NCBI RefSeq assembly: GCF_023838525.1
Contig: NZ_JAHUQD010000001.1
Coordinates: forward strand, 62,001-126,000
Reading direction: 5' to 3'
From: Caldicoprobacter algeriensis
Lineage (GTDB): Bacteria > Bacillota > Clostridia > Caldicoprobacterales > Caldicoprobacteraceae
Length of the DNA: 64,000 nucleotides
Shown: positions 19,361 through 26,550 of the stretch, piece by piece
How positions within the stretch are numbered: position 1 is the stretch's first letter
Layout: every line of letters begins with the position of its first letter
Position numbers and translations under genes: made by a program
Notes under the pieces: generated by a model
What the model was told of the DNA's origin: nothing
Seen by the model: only the letters and a program-made list of their open reading frames with translations
The model's database searches: none

Positions 19361-19798
19361 TTATGACTTTATGGATTTCTTTACGCTAATCCAGCTGCCA
19401 TTCTTGCTGAATTTAATATCATCACATATGCTCTGCACTATTTTAAGTCCCCTCCCCCTTTCCAAAAGCAAAAAAGAATCACAGGGGAAAATACCTCTTT
19501 CTATTTCCCTGTAATTAAAACCCCTTCCCTGATCCCTTATACATATGGATACGGTATTATCATCCAGCGCATGGACAATCACTGTCAATACCTTGTCATC
19601 AAAGCACTTATTCCCGTGGACAATGCCATTGACGATAAGTTCATTGATTATGAGGCGGAATTCATAATCCTCTTCTTCCTCCAGGTGATGCCAAGCCTCT
19701 ATACAATCCATTATTTCCCTTACCAGCCCTCTGACCATCTGTGGATTAGCCCCTACAATTTCCTTTTTAAACAACAACATCTCCGGCACTACCTCCAA
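19361..19798 (-). CDS. GHKL anti-sigma factor / serine kinase-like ATPase
   Basis: 145 residues, RsbW/SpoIIAB-like HATPase domain with all boxes: N box INELIVNGIVHGN, G1 IRDQGRGF, G2 LERGRGLKIV. Such proteins hold a sigma factor inactive and phosphorylate the STAS antagonist on Ser. It lies 137 nt downstream of a sigma factor gene whose own upstream RsbW-like protein looks degenerate, so this may be the functional kinase of the module. Its pairing with that sigma factor is inference. Confidence 0.85.
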   Translation of the reverse strand: MEVVPEMLLFKKEIVGANPQMVRGLVREIMDCIEAWHHLEEEEDYEFRLIINELIVNGIVHGNKCFDDKVLTVIVHALDDNTVSICIRDQGRGFNYREIERGIFPCDSFLLLERGRGLKIVQSICDDIKFSKNGSWISVKKSIKS

Positions 19799-19935
19799 AA
19801 ACTGGTGCTGCTCAAATTCAATTGACTGATTTAAATCGTTTTACTCAATAAAACGTGGCTCCTTAATTATATAACTACCCTTCTTTATAGCATTTAAACA
19901 AAACAATTGTAATCATTTTACATCAAAGCGATCAC

Positions 19936-20697
19936 TCAGATGCTGTTTTTAAACATGTGTTTGAGCTTCCTCAAAATTTTTCGTTCAAGCCTGGAAACAT
20001 ACATCTGCGAAACGCCCATCTCTTCCGCTATATCCTTCTGGCTTCGCTGATTATAAAAACGTTCGTATATGATCTTTTTCTCCACATCATTTAGCTTGTC
20101 CATGACGCTGTCGATAAAGTCTCTATTTTCAACGTTTATATAGCCATTCTCCTCATGACCTATTACTGCTGACAGGTCAGTTTCATTATCTTCGTCTATA
20201 TAATAATCCAGCGAAAGAGGATTGGTCTTTTGATTGGATTCCATCAGCTCCAAAACCTCTTCAGCGGTCACATCCAAATACTCGGCAAGCTCCTCGGGTT
20301 TGGGCGAACGCCCAAGAGTAGCTGAAAGATGTGCCCTGGCTTCCTCCAGCTTTTTGAGCATCTCGCTCTCCTTCCTGGGCAGCCGGATTATTCTGCTTCT
20401 GTCGCGGAAATAGTTCTTTATCTCTCCAATTATGGTAGGAGTTGCAAAGCTGGAAAACTTATAGCCCTTGTTTATATCATAACGCTCCAGAGCCTTTATC
20501 AAAGCCAGCGAAGCCACCTGATACAAATCGTCAAAGTCGATTCCCCGGTTGGCAAACTTCTTGGCTATTATTTCGGCAATATATAAATATTTCTGCACCA
20601 AAAGGTTTCTCAGCTCTATGTCCCTGGTCTTACAATACTCCTTCAGCAAAGCTTCCAAATTTTCGGCACCTGACTTTGTAGATGTCTGTACGCTCAT
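19936..20697 (-). CDS. SigB/SigF/SigG-family RNA polymerase sigma factor
   Basis: 253 residues with region 2 (NLLVQKYLYIAEIIAKKFANRGIDFDDLYQVASLALIKALERYD), region 3 and region 4 (EKKIIYERFYNQRSQKDIAEEMGVSQMYVSRLERKILRKLK). It belongs to the SigB/F/G group controlled by partner switching. STAS and RsbW-like genes lie directly upstream in the same operon, mirroring spoIIAA-AB-AC and rsbV-W-sigB. The context (no other spoIIA neighbours) does not allow SigF and SigB to be told apart. Confidence 0.92.
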   Translation of the reverse strand: MSVQTSTKSGAENLEALLKEYCKTRDIELRNLLVQKYLYIAEIIAKKFANRGIDFDDLYQVASLALIKALERYDINKGYKFSSFATPTIIGEIKNYFRDRSRIIRLPRKESEMLKKLEEARAHLSATLGRSPKPEELAEYLDVTAEEVLELMESNQKTNPLSLDYYIDEDNETDLSAVIGHEENGYINVENRDFIDSVMDKLNDVEKKIIYERFYNQRSQKDIAEEMGVSQMYVSRLERKILRKLKHMFKNSI

Positions 20698-20703
20698 TAA
20701 AAA

Positions 20704-21099
20704 CTAACCCCCAAATTTTTTGTACATCTTTATACCCCTTAAAAATCCATTATCGATTGCTTTCTCTACTCCATCCATAAGGGACTCCATTATATAAAAG
20801 CTGAGTTCTGACTGCTCATTGTTCGAAAACAGCACATCTTGATGAGCGGCTTCAGATGCAAATATATCAATCCATATGCCCTCCTCCTTGTCCACCTTAA
20901 ACTCAAGCTCCAACCACTCTATGCCCTTGTCATGGTTCATCATAAAGGTCCCAGCCTCAGACACCGCCAGCTTTATATCCTCAATCTCATCTACATCAAA
21001 ACCAGCCCGGCTGGCCACCGCTGAAGTCGTCAACCGTATGACCAGCATATACTCAGGCTTTGCTGGCACCCTTAAATAGACGCTGTCCATGTTCATCAT
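20704..21099 (-). CDS. Degenerate RsbW-like anti-sigma regulatory protein
   Basis: 131 residues that align with RsbW over LAVSEAGTFMMNHDKG, but the Mg-ATP Asn of the N box (ExxxNxxxH) is replaced by Phe. G1 reads DIFASEA instead of DxGxG and no glycine-rich G2 is visible. It therefore probably binds its sigma partner without working as a kinase. The ATG overlaps the stop of the STAS gene (ATGA), and 6 nt separate it from the sigma gene, so the three are co-translated. Confidence 0.78.
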   Translation of the reverse strand: MMNMDSVYLRVPAKPEYMLVIRLTTSAVASRAGFDVDEIEDIKLAVSEAGTFMMNHDKGIEWLELEFKVDKEEGIWIDIFASEAAHQDVLFSNNEQSELSFYIMESLMDGVEKAIDNGFLRGIKMYKKFGG

Positions 21100-21413
21100 T
21101 CCTGCACCTCAATCAAAAATATTTTATCAAGCCCGGTGATTGTAAAAATTTTCTTAATGTAAGGTTTCAAATTCCTTATGGATATACTGCCGTTGTTGTC
21201 CTTCACTCTCTTCAAAACCCCGATCAGCACGCCCAATCCAGTGCTATCGATGTACTTAAGGCCCTGGCAGTCTATCACTATGCTTGAGTTATGCTGGTCC
21301 AAAAGGCTGTGAAGGACCTCCTTCAGCTGGGGTGCATTGTATACGTCCACCTCGCCTGATAAAGAAACTTCCCACGTATTGGTAGAGGGATTGTAATTGT
21401 GGGTTATGTTCAT
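21096..21413 (-). CDS. STAS-domain anti-sigma factor antagonist
   Basis: 105 residues, SpoIIAA/RsbV family. The phospho-acceptor motif IDSTGLGVLIG (Ser at about position 57) is intact. Start set at the ATG at 21413 (MNITHNYN), 6 nt after GGGGAGG, rather than nine codons earlier. Unphosphorylated, it should bind the RsbW-like partner and release the sigma factor. First gene of the operon. Confidence 0.92.
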   Translation of the reverse strand: MNITHNYNPSTNTWEVSLSGEVDVYNAPQLKEVLHSLLDQHNSSIVIDCQGLKYIDSTGLGVLIGVLKRVKDNNGSISIRNLKPYIKKIFTITGLDKIFLIEVQE

Positions 21414-21455
21414 GCAATCCTCCCCTTTCTTCCAAAGCATAGTTATCCGTCTGTA

Positions 21456-21464
21456 ATTATACCA
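21456..21464 (-). promoter_or_regulatory. Extended -10 promoter of the sigma module
   Basis: The minus strand reads TGGTATAAT 40 nt before the STAS gene; no convincing -35 element. It lies divergent from the tRNA promoter. Confidence 0.45.
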
Positions 21465-21499
21465 TATCGGAACAACAAAAATAAAAAAATTTTTCCCTC

Positions 21500-21528
21500 T
21501 TGACAGAATAATTTAAATGCTGTATATT
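21500..21528 (+). promoter_or_regulatory. Promoter of the tRNA cluster
   Basis: Perfect TTGACA (21500-21505), 17-bp spacer, TATATT (21523-21528), about 30 nt before the first tRNA. Confidence 0.8.
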
Positions 21529-21561
21529 AATATTTGCCTTCGGAAAGTGACTCAAAAGAGT

Positions 21562-21638
21562 CGGGGTGTGGCGCAGCTTGGTAGCGCACGTGCTTTGGGA
21601 GCATGGGGCCGGGGGTTCAAATCCCTCCACCCCGACCA
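21562..21638 (+). tRNA. tRNA-Pro (TGG)
   Basis: Cloverleaf with acceptor CGGGGTG/CACCCCG, anticodon loop TTTGGGA giving TGG, T-loop GTTCAAATC, and an encoded CCA end. Confidence 0.95.
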
Positions 21639-21644
21639 GAGAGC

Positions 21645-21719
21645 GGCCCCTTGGTCAAGTGGTTAAGACACCGCCCTTTCACGGCGGTAACAGGGGTTCG
21701 AATCCCCTAGGGGTCACCA
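21645..21719 (+). tRNA. tRNA-Glu (TTC)
   Basis: Acceptor GGCCCCT/AGGGGTC, anticodon loop CTTTCAC in a 5-bp ACCGCC/GGCGGT arm, T-loop GTTCGAATC, encoded CCA. Confidence 0.95.
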
Positions 21720-21746
21720 CAAATGAATAAAACAAGAGATTGATAT

Positions 21747-21822
21747 GGGCCTTTAGCTCAGCGGTCAGAGCAGCCGGCTCATAACCGGTTGGTCCGGGGT
21801 TCGAATCCCTGAAGGCCCACCA
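21747..21822 (+). tRNA. tRNA-Met (CAT)
   Basis: Acceptor GGGCCTT/AAGGCCC, anticodon loop CTCATAA giving CAT, encoded CCA. The fully paired 1:72 acceptor end speaks against the initiator; a tRNA-Ile2 whose C34 is modified to lysidine cannot be excluded. Confidence 0.9.
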
Positions 21823-21829
21823 TAAATGC

Positions 21830-21906
21830 GGCCCGGTAGTTCAGCTGGTTAGAACGCTAGCCTGTCACGCTAGAGGTCGAGGGTTCAAGTCCCTTCCGGG
21901 TCGCCA
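21830..21906 (+). tRNA. tRNA-Asp (GTC)
   Basis: Acceptor GGCCCGG/CCGGGTC, anticodon loop CTGTCAC giving GTC, discriminator G, encoded CCA. Confidence 0.95.
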
Positions 21907-21914
21907 ATTAAAAA

Positions 21915-21990
<76 letters not shown>

Positions 21991-21995
21991 AACGT

Positions 21996-22080
21996 GGAGG
22001 GGTGCCCGAGTGGTCAAAGGGGGCAGACTGTAAATCTGTTGGCGCAGCCTTCGGTGGTTCGAATCCATCCCCCTCCACCA
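21996..22080 (+). tRNA. tRNA-Tyr (GTA)
   Basis: Acceptor GGAGGGG/CCCCTCC, anticodon loop CTGTAAA giving GTA, long variable arm as expected of a class II tRNA, encoded CCA. Confidence 0.95.
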
Positions 22081-22097
22081 TAATAAATAAATAGCGT

Positions 22098-22185
22098 GCG
22101 AAAGTGGTGGAATTGGCAGACGCGCTAGATTCAGGGTCTAGTGGGCTTCAAGCCCGTGGGGGTTCGAGTCCCCCCTTTCGCACCA
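22098..22185 (+). tRNA. tRNA-Leu (CAG)
   Basis: Acceptor GCGAAAG/CTTTCGC, anticodon stem CTAGA/TCTAG with loop TTCAGGG giving CAG, long variable arm, encoded CCA. Last tRNA of the cluster. Confidence 0.93.
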
Positions 22186-22198
22186 GTAAAATCAAGGG

Positions 22199-22235
22199 TT
22201 CCGGGGTTTTCAAAATCCCGGAATTTATTATATTC
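22199..22235 (+). terminator. Terminator of the tRNA cluster
   Basis: TTCCGGG pairs with CCCGGAA through an inner TTTT/AAAA stem, then TTTATTATATT. It stands 14 nt after the last CCA. Confidence 0.78.
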
Positions 22236-22238
22236 AGG

Positions 22239-22820
22239 ACTATAAATGAGCAAATTTACTAGAAATATTTACCATTACAAGAAGCTAGTATACCCTTATG
22301 CAATCTTTAGTAATTGGAAAATCTGATCTAAGGGGGTTCCCGCCTGAACTTGCATATAAATCCAGGCTATTTGGTTTTGTTTAATCTCCTTGCGAGAGAG
22401 CTTAAGCCGCTTAGAAAAGTTGAGTACATCACCGCTTACTTCAAGTTCACAATAAACATAGGTAAGCATGAGTAGTACAAAGTATCTCCTTATGCTTCTT
22501 TCATTTTTTACCTGACAATCATCAAGGCCCAGGTACCTCTTGCTTTCTCTAAAAATGTCTCTATTGGCCACCTGTGAACGTAATGATTTAGCAAGCTTTG
22601 GGCATCTATATTAGGATCAAGGCTTATAAATGCTTTCAATGCTTTCTCGTTGAAAATGGCATTCTTATTAGCATCATAGCACATATGAAAGCTATAACAT
22701 GTTTAATCTGACTTTTTGTTTTTTTGTGATAATTTAATTATAACAAAGAATGACATAGATATTTTAATTTTTATATACCTTTTTATGTGGTTTATTCCTG
22801 TGATTTTGCTCATTTATAGT
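22239..22820. mobile_element. Decayed insertion sequence bounded by 16-bp inverted repeats
   Basis: ACTATAAATGAGCAAA at 22239-22254 is repeated as its exact reverse complement at 22805-22820. Between them lies the 3' part of a DDE transposase on the minus strand, so these are taken as the ends of a 582-bp internally deleted element. No target duplication is obvious. It inserted just downstream of the tRNA terminator. Confidence 0.72.
22296..22703 (-). pseudogene. C-terminal remnant of a DDE (IS4/IS701-like) transposase
   Basis: The upstream frame reads ...NAIFNEKALKAFISLDPN...HYVHRWPIETF and then, after a one-base shift near 22570, continues as FRESKRYLGLDDCQVKNERSIRRYFVLL to the stop. The WPIE-F-RESK-YLGL series is the C-terminal catalytic-Glu region of IS4-superfamily transposases. 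The N-terminal half and the start codon are missing, and a frameshift splits the rest. Confidence 0.75.
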
Positions 22821-22847
22821 TAATAGGATTAATCAGAGGGATAATTC

Positions 22848-22908
22848 GCCAGGGGGTGGGTCAATTCCTTTTCGTTGCTCCTGGGTCAATTATACACCGG
22901 CGGTGACA
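22848..22908 (+). mobile_element. Solo end of an IS21-like element
   Basis: Two direct copies of GGGTCAATT (22858 and 22883) and the terminal ACACCGGCGGTGACA resemble the multiple-repeat ends of IS21-family elements as I remember them. No istA or istB is present. Call by resemblance only. Confidence 0.35.
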
Positions 22909-23317
22909 TCCTGGATGGAGGATACTGGCAGAATATAAAGGGCAAAGTTCAATAGAGCAGGCATTTAAGTTTTTAAAAAGTCCAGTGTACTTAGGGCCAG
23001 TATATTTGAAGAAACCTGAGCGAGTAGAAGCGCTGGGATGTGTATTTATACTTGTTTTACTGATAGCGAGTTATTTAGAGTACAGAGTAAGGAAGGCATT
23101 GAGGGAGAGGGGAGAATATTATATTCAGCCAAATGGTCAAAAATCGACTCGACCATCGGTTAGGACTATACTTGAGGTATTGGAGACAGTATTGGTTATA
23201 TATTTCAATGGTGATCTGTATTTGCCAAATGATACTTCACCAAAGATATTGAAGATGCTAGAATGGTTGGGATTTAGTCCTGACATTTACACGAAAAAGA
23301 TAAATCCCATTTTTTAA
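22907..23317 (+). pseudogene. C-terminal remnant of an IS1634-like transposase
   Basis: The frame is open from a TGA at 22904 to 23317 and reads WRILAEYKGQSSIEQAFKF then SPVYLGPVYLKKPERVEALG, followed by a hydrophobic stretch. This is the C-terminal block of IS1634-type transposases, carrying the last acidic catalytic residue (Q-x-x-IEQ). Most of the gene is missing. Its 3' end runs 44 nt into the antiparallel cbiO frame, showing that the fragment abuts or replaced the original cbiO terminus. Confidence 0.75.
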
Positions 23318-24086
23318 CATGCGAAATGTGGGATTTAAAAGTCCCACATACAGGACAATTTTGAAGAGAAAGAGGTATTTCCAGCCCACAGCTCTCCAGC
23401 AATTCTTTGTTGAACAAAATCTCCTCCGTGATTCCATCCGCCGCTATTTCACCTTCATTTAACACAATCACCCTTCTGCAGGTCTCAAGCACCATATCCA
23501 AATCATGGCTGGCGATTATCTTTGTATGTTCAAAGTTTTTTAGCAAATTTATTACTCTCCGTCTTGATTTAGGGTCAAGGGCAGACGTTGGCTCATCCAT
23601 TATCAATATATCGGGTTGCATAGATAAAACAGATGCAATTGCAGCTACCCGTTTTTCTCCACCTGATAATTTAAAAGGCGCTCTATCCCTAAGATGAGGT
23701 ATCCCCACCATTTCCAACGCTTTTTCTGCTCTAATCTTTACTTCGTCCTCATCAAGCCCGTAATTTCGCGGCCCAAAAGCCACATCATCATAAACAGTGG
23801 TCATAAACAGTTGATCATCAGGGTTCTGAAAAACGAACCCTAATCTCTGGCGTATAGCGGGTAACGTCTTTTTTGTCAACCTAACATCTCCAACCAGCAC
23901 TTCTCCGCGACTTGGAAACAAAATGCCCATAAGCAGCATCAATAGCGTAGACTTTCCAGCCCCATTAGCACCAATCAACCCTACAGATTCTCCGTGATAA
24001 ATAGTAAAAGACACGTTTTTCACGGCCTCATGTCCATCCGGATATGAAAAATACAAACTTCTAGCTTCAAGTTTATGATGACTCAT
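23274..24086 (-). CDS. cbiO: Cobalt/nickel ECF transporter ATPase CbiO
   Basis: 270 residues. ABC ATPase with Walker A GANGAGKST, Q-loop VFQNPDDQLF (typical of ECF/CbiO proteins), signature LSGGEKR, Walker B ILIMDEPTSALD and switch His in ASHDLD. It energises metal uptake with CbiQ and CbiMN. The natural tail probably ended soon after NCPVCG; the last 20 or so residues overlap the IS1634-like remnant and may be read-through into it. Confidence 0.93.
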   Translation of the reverse strand: MSHHKLEARSLYFSYPDGHEAVKNVSFTIYHGESVGLIGANGAGKSTLLMLLMGILFPSRGEVLVGDVRLTKKTLPAIRQRLGFVFQNPDDQLFMTTVYDDVAFGPRNYGLDEDEVKIRAEKALEMVGIPHLRDRAPFKLSGGEKRVAAIASVLSMQPDILIMDEPTSALDPKSRRRVINLLKNFEHTKIIASHDLDMVLETCRRVIVLNEGEIAADGITEEILFNKELLESCGLEIPLSLQNCPVCGTFKSHISHVKKWDLSFSCKCQD

Positions 24087-24896
24087 CTATCTACCCACTC
24101 CTGTAAACAACGCTCCTATTAATACGGCGATATTGTAGATCCTAGCAATAATAAAGAACAGGCTCCATGCCGCAAAGTATACGAAATCCCTAAACTTTAT
24201 CTTCGGTACATCACCGGCATTATACTCACCCGTAAAGCCTCTTAAGCTCATTGCTTGATATATCCGCTGTGCCCTGTCAAAAGCCCTAAGCAACATCTGG
24301 CCTAAAAAAGAACCTAAATCATTTATCTTTACCCCTTTTTGGCCTGGCGCCCTCAGGGAATACGCTCGCACCATCCTTAGAGACTCTTCAATCAGCAACC
24401 ATATATATCGGTAGGTCAATAAAAGCTGCAGAGCAAAAATTCTAGGAATTTTAAGCATCCGCAGTGCAATGGCCAGTCTGTCCATCCCCGTGGTTGCTAC
24501 CAATAAAATGCTGACCGTCACCGCTAAGCTGCATTTTATGAAAATGGACAAAAAAGTAAGCCATCCCCTTGAAACAACAATGTCACCAAACACAACTATA
24601 TAATTGTCAAATAACGGATTTAATATTCCAATCCCTATAATCAAAGGCTCAACAAGCAATACTCTTTTCAGAATCGGAACCACCGGTATCTCGGCAAAAG
24701 AAAGAATGAATACAGGATAAAAGACAAAAGGCAAAAGAGCGCTAACCTCATGCCTTTCAAACGATGCAAGCACAGCCACATAAACAATGGTGGTAAGCAG
24801 TTTTATCAGCGGATGAATGCTATGTATAAATGTCTTTTTTCTAGCCAGGTCATCCAGCAACCTTATGTTATATAACGAATTTATGATGTTCGACAT
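24087..24896 (-). CDS. cbiQ: Cobalt/nickel ECF transporter transmembrane subunit CbiQ
   Basis: About 269 residues with five or so hydrophobic segments. The coupling motif is seen as SLRAPGQKG (Ala-x-x-Gly class) and a second one as AMSLRGFTGEY, both diagnostic of CbiQ/EcfT. The start is set at the ATG at 24896 (MSNIINSLYN), with a TTTGGGA 9 nt upstream. The longer frame to 24986 would overlap cbiM by 49 nt. The stop is adjacent to the cbiO start. Confidence 0.9.
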   Translation of the reverse strand: MSNIINSLYNIRLLDDLARKKTFIHSIHPLIKLLTTIVYVAVLASFERHEVSALLPFVFYPVFILSFAEIPVVPILKRVLLVEPLIIGIGILNPLFDNYIVVFGDIVVSRGWLTFLSIFIKCSLAVTVSILLVATTGMDRLAIALRMLKIPRIFALQLLLTYRYIWLLIEESLRMVRAYSLRAPGQKGVKINDLGSFLGQMLLRAFDRAQRIYQAMSLRGFTGEYNAGDVPKIKFRDFVYFAAWSLFFIIARIYNIAVLIGALFTGVGR

Positions 24897-24937
24897 ACAG
24901 ACCATTCCCAAAGGTAAAATATTAAACAGCAGCCCTG

Positions 24938-25993
24938 TTAAGCAACGGCTTTGCCCCTCTTTTTCTTTAAGATGTTTATAATCCATCCCATAAATGCGGC
25001 CAACACAAGCGTCATAGCTCCTCCTACTATACCCGAAACGCTTGTTCCGGCATTAACCGAAGGCCAGGATTCTTCATCCTCTACAGCCGGTTGATTTTGA
25101 ACATCATCTTGATCTGTTTTAAAGCCATAGTCAGGCAAAAACGCAGTCCTGCTTTGGATCTCAGAAAACACCTTGTGAATACCATCGGGAGTTTCCAGTT
25201 CAGTTGTACCCATTACTCTTTCAATAGACCATTCCAAACCATCAGGATTGGTGGAGGCAAACCAGGAAAGCAAACCACCTACTATAACCACCGCAACCAC
25301 AAGCCCTGTCAGGACCTTCTTGATGGGCACACCACCAAGCGATTTCCCAAAAGCTACTCTTTCTAATATTTCGGGTCTAGCTCTCCATATAAAGGTAACT
25401 ATTGCTGCAGTAGCCAGCCCTTCAATGACTCCAATGGCAAGGTGTATAGGCTGCATAAGCAACAAGAATTGGCCAAAAGGCAGTTCAGTCTTCCCTGACA
25501 AGAGCGTCTGAACCACAACGCTGAAAGCCCCAAGCTGCAAGCCAACCACCGATGAAACCATAGAACCAACAAAAATACTCCTTGGATTAACGCCTTTACG
25601 CACAAGCTTTTTGTAAATAAGCGGATAAGCTACAAAGCAGGTATAAAAGCCAAGGTTAAAAACATTACACCCATAAGCTAGCAATCCACCATCACCAAAG
25701 AACAGTGCCTGTATCAGCAAAATCGATGCCATTGTAAGGAATGCCGCATAAGGCCCCAGAAGTATTGCCAGCAGCATTCCCCCGCCAAGATGTCCGCTGG
25801 AACCGGTGCCGGGTATCGAAAAATTGATCATCTGTGCCGCAAAGACAAACGCACCCATGACTCCCATCAGAGGAATTTTGCTTTCATCCATATCATTTTG
25901 AACCTTTTTAGCGGAATAAGCCGCAATTCCAGCAGTAGCTGCCAGCATGGTTCCACCAACGGCCGGTGAAATCAAGGCATCAGCCATATGCAT
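24938..25993 (-). CDS. cbiM: Fused CbiM-CbiN-like cobalt/nickel substrate-binding membrane protein
   Basis: 351 residues. The N-terminal MHMADALISP carries the N-terminal His motif that forms the square-planar Co/Ni site of CbiM/NikM, followed by about six membrane helices (FSIPGTGSSGHLGGG is the family's loop). From about residue 225 a second module with NPDGLEWSIERV (PDGLE domain) and a final membrane helix acts as a built-in CbiN/NikN. Start at the ATG at 25993 after AAAGGAG, not 17 codons earlier. Whether the metal is Co or Ni is not decided by sequence. Confidence 0.92.
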   Translation of the reverse strand: MHMADALISPAVGGTMLAATAGIAAYSAKKVQNDMDESKIPLMGVMGAFVFAAQMINFSIPGTGSSGHLGGGMLLAILLGPYAAFLTMASILLIQALFFGDGGLLAYGCNVFNLGFYTCFVAYPLIYKKLVRKGVNPRSIFVGSMVSSVVGLQLGAFSVVVQTLLSGKTELPFGQFLLLMQPIHLAIGVIEGLATAAIVTFIWRARPEILERVAFGKSLGGVPIKKVLTGLVVAVVIVGGLLSWFASTNPDGLEWSIERVMGTTELETPDGIHKVFSEIQSRTAFLPDYGFKTDQDDVQNQPAVEDEESWPSVNAGTSVSGIVGGAMTLVLAAFMGWIINILKKKRGKAVA

Positions 25994-26011
25994 AGCACCA
26001 ACTCCTTTAAA

Positions 26012-26174
26012 AAAATAAAATAACCCATAAAAGGCAAGACTCAACGTCTCTATAACCCTTCATGGGTTTTCCCTTCATGGGCTCAATTTAAACAAAATTT
26101 TTAATATGCCTCTCTGAAACCTTCCTGGTTTCAATTCTAGATAAAACTTATCATAACTTACCACATGTTGTCAA
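26012..26174 (-). promoter_or_regulatory. cbiM leader with terminator hairpin and direct repeats
   Basis: On the minus strand a TTGACA (complement of 26169-26174) begins a leader of about 150 nt; the -10 is unclear. The leader holds a GAAACC/GGTTTC hairpin, then two copies of CCCATGAAGGG separated by AAAA, and then an intrinsic terminator: AACCCATGAAGG (26057-26068) pairs with CCTTTTATGGGTT (26022-26034) followed by ATTTTATTTTTTT. The terminator ends 25 nt before the cbiM ATG. I cannot match it to the cobalamin or NiCo riboswitch consensus. Confidence 0.55.
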
Positions 26175-26550
26175 GACCCTACTTTAACTATTTTCATCCA
26201 GATTTGATCTAACCTTCAGTCGTCCAGCGGCTTCTTGCACTATCTTCATACAGAAGATTATATACACCCTAATCTTGATTTATGTAGGCATTCATGACTG
26301 GCCAGGCAGCATTTGCGCATAAAAACGGTGTACACCCTCTCCAATGACAAGCTTGCGATGATTCTCTCCACCATCAGCCTTAAACATTGATTTGATAAGC
26401 TCAAACCTCTTTTGCATAGACAATTATCAGGTTTTTCTTTTATAATTCATTAACCACAATTAACAACGTGAACTATCACCTACCTATGGAGGTGGTGGCT
26501 TCCTGTACCATCGACCAGACTTGCTACAGAAAAAACTTCTTTTTCTCGCC
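26175..26550. other. Spacer between cbiM leader and beta-CASP gene
   Basis: A 376-nt stretch. A 41-codon ORF on the minus strand (26417-26292, MQKRFELIKSMFKADGG...) has no good ribosome binding site and is not recognised; it could be a gene remnant. Around 26476-26500 an imperfect hairpin (CACCTACC...GGAGGTGGTGG) resembles ends of IS200/IS605 elements, but no transposase is present. Confidence 0.3.

Noticed and set aside
26040-26180. Cobalamin or NiCo riboswitch before cbiM
   Set aside because: The leader has a terminator but I could not find the B12 box or the conserved NiCo core; kept as an unassigned attenuator instead.
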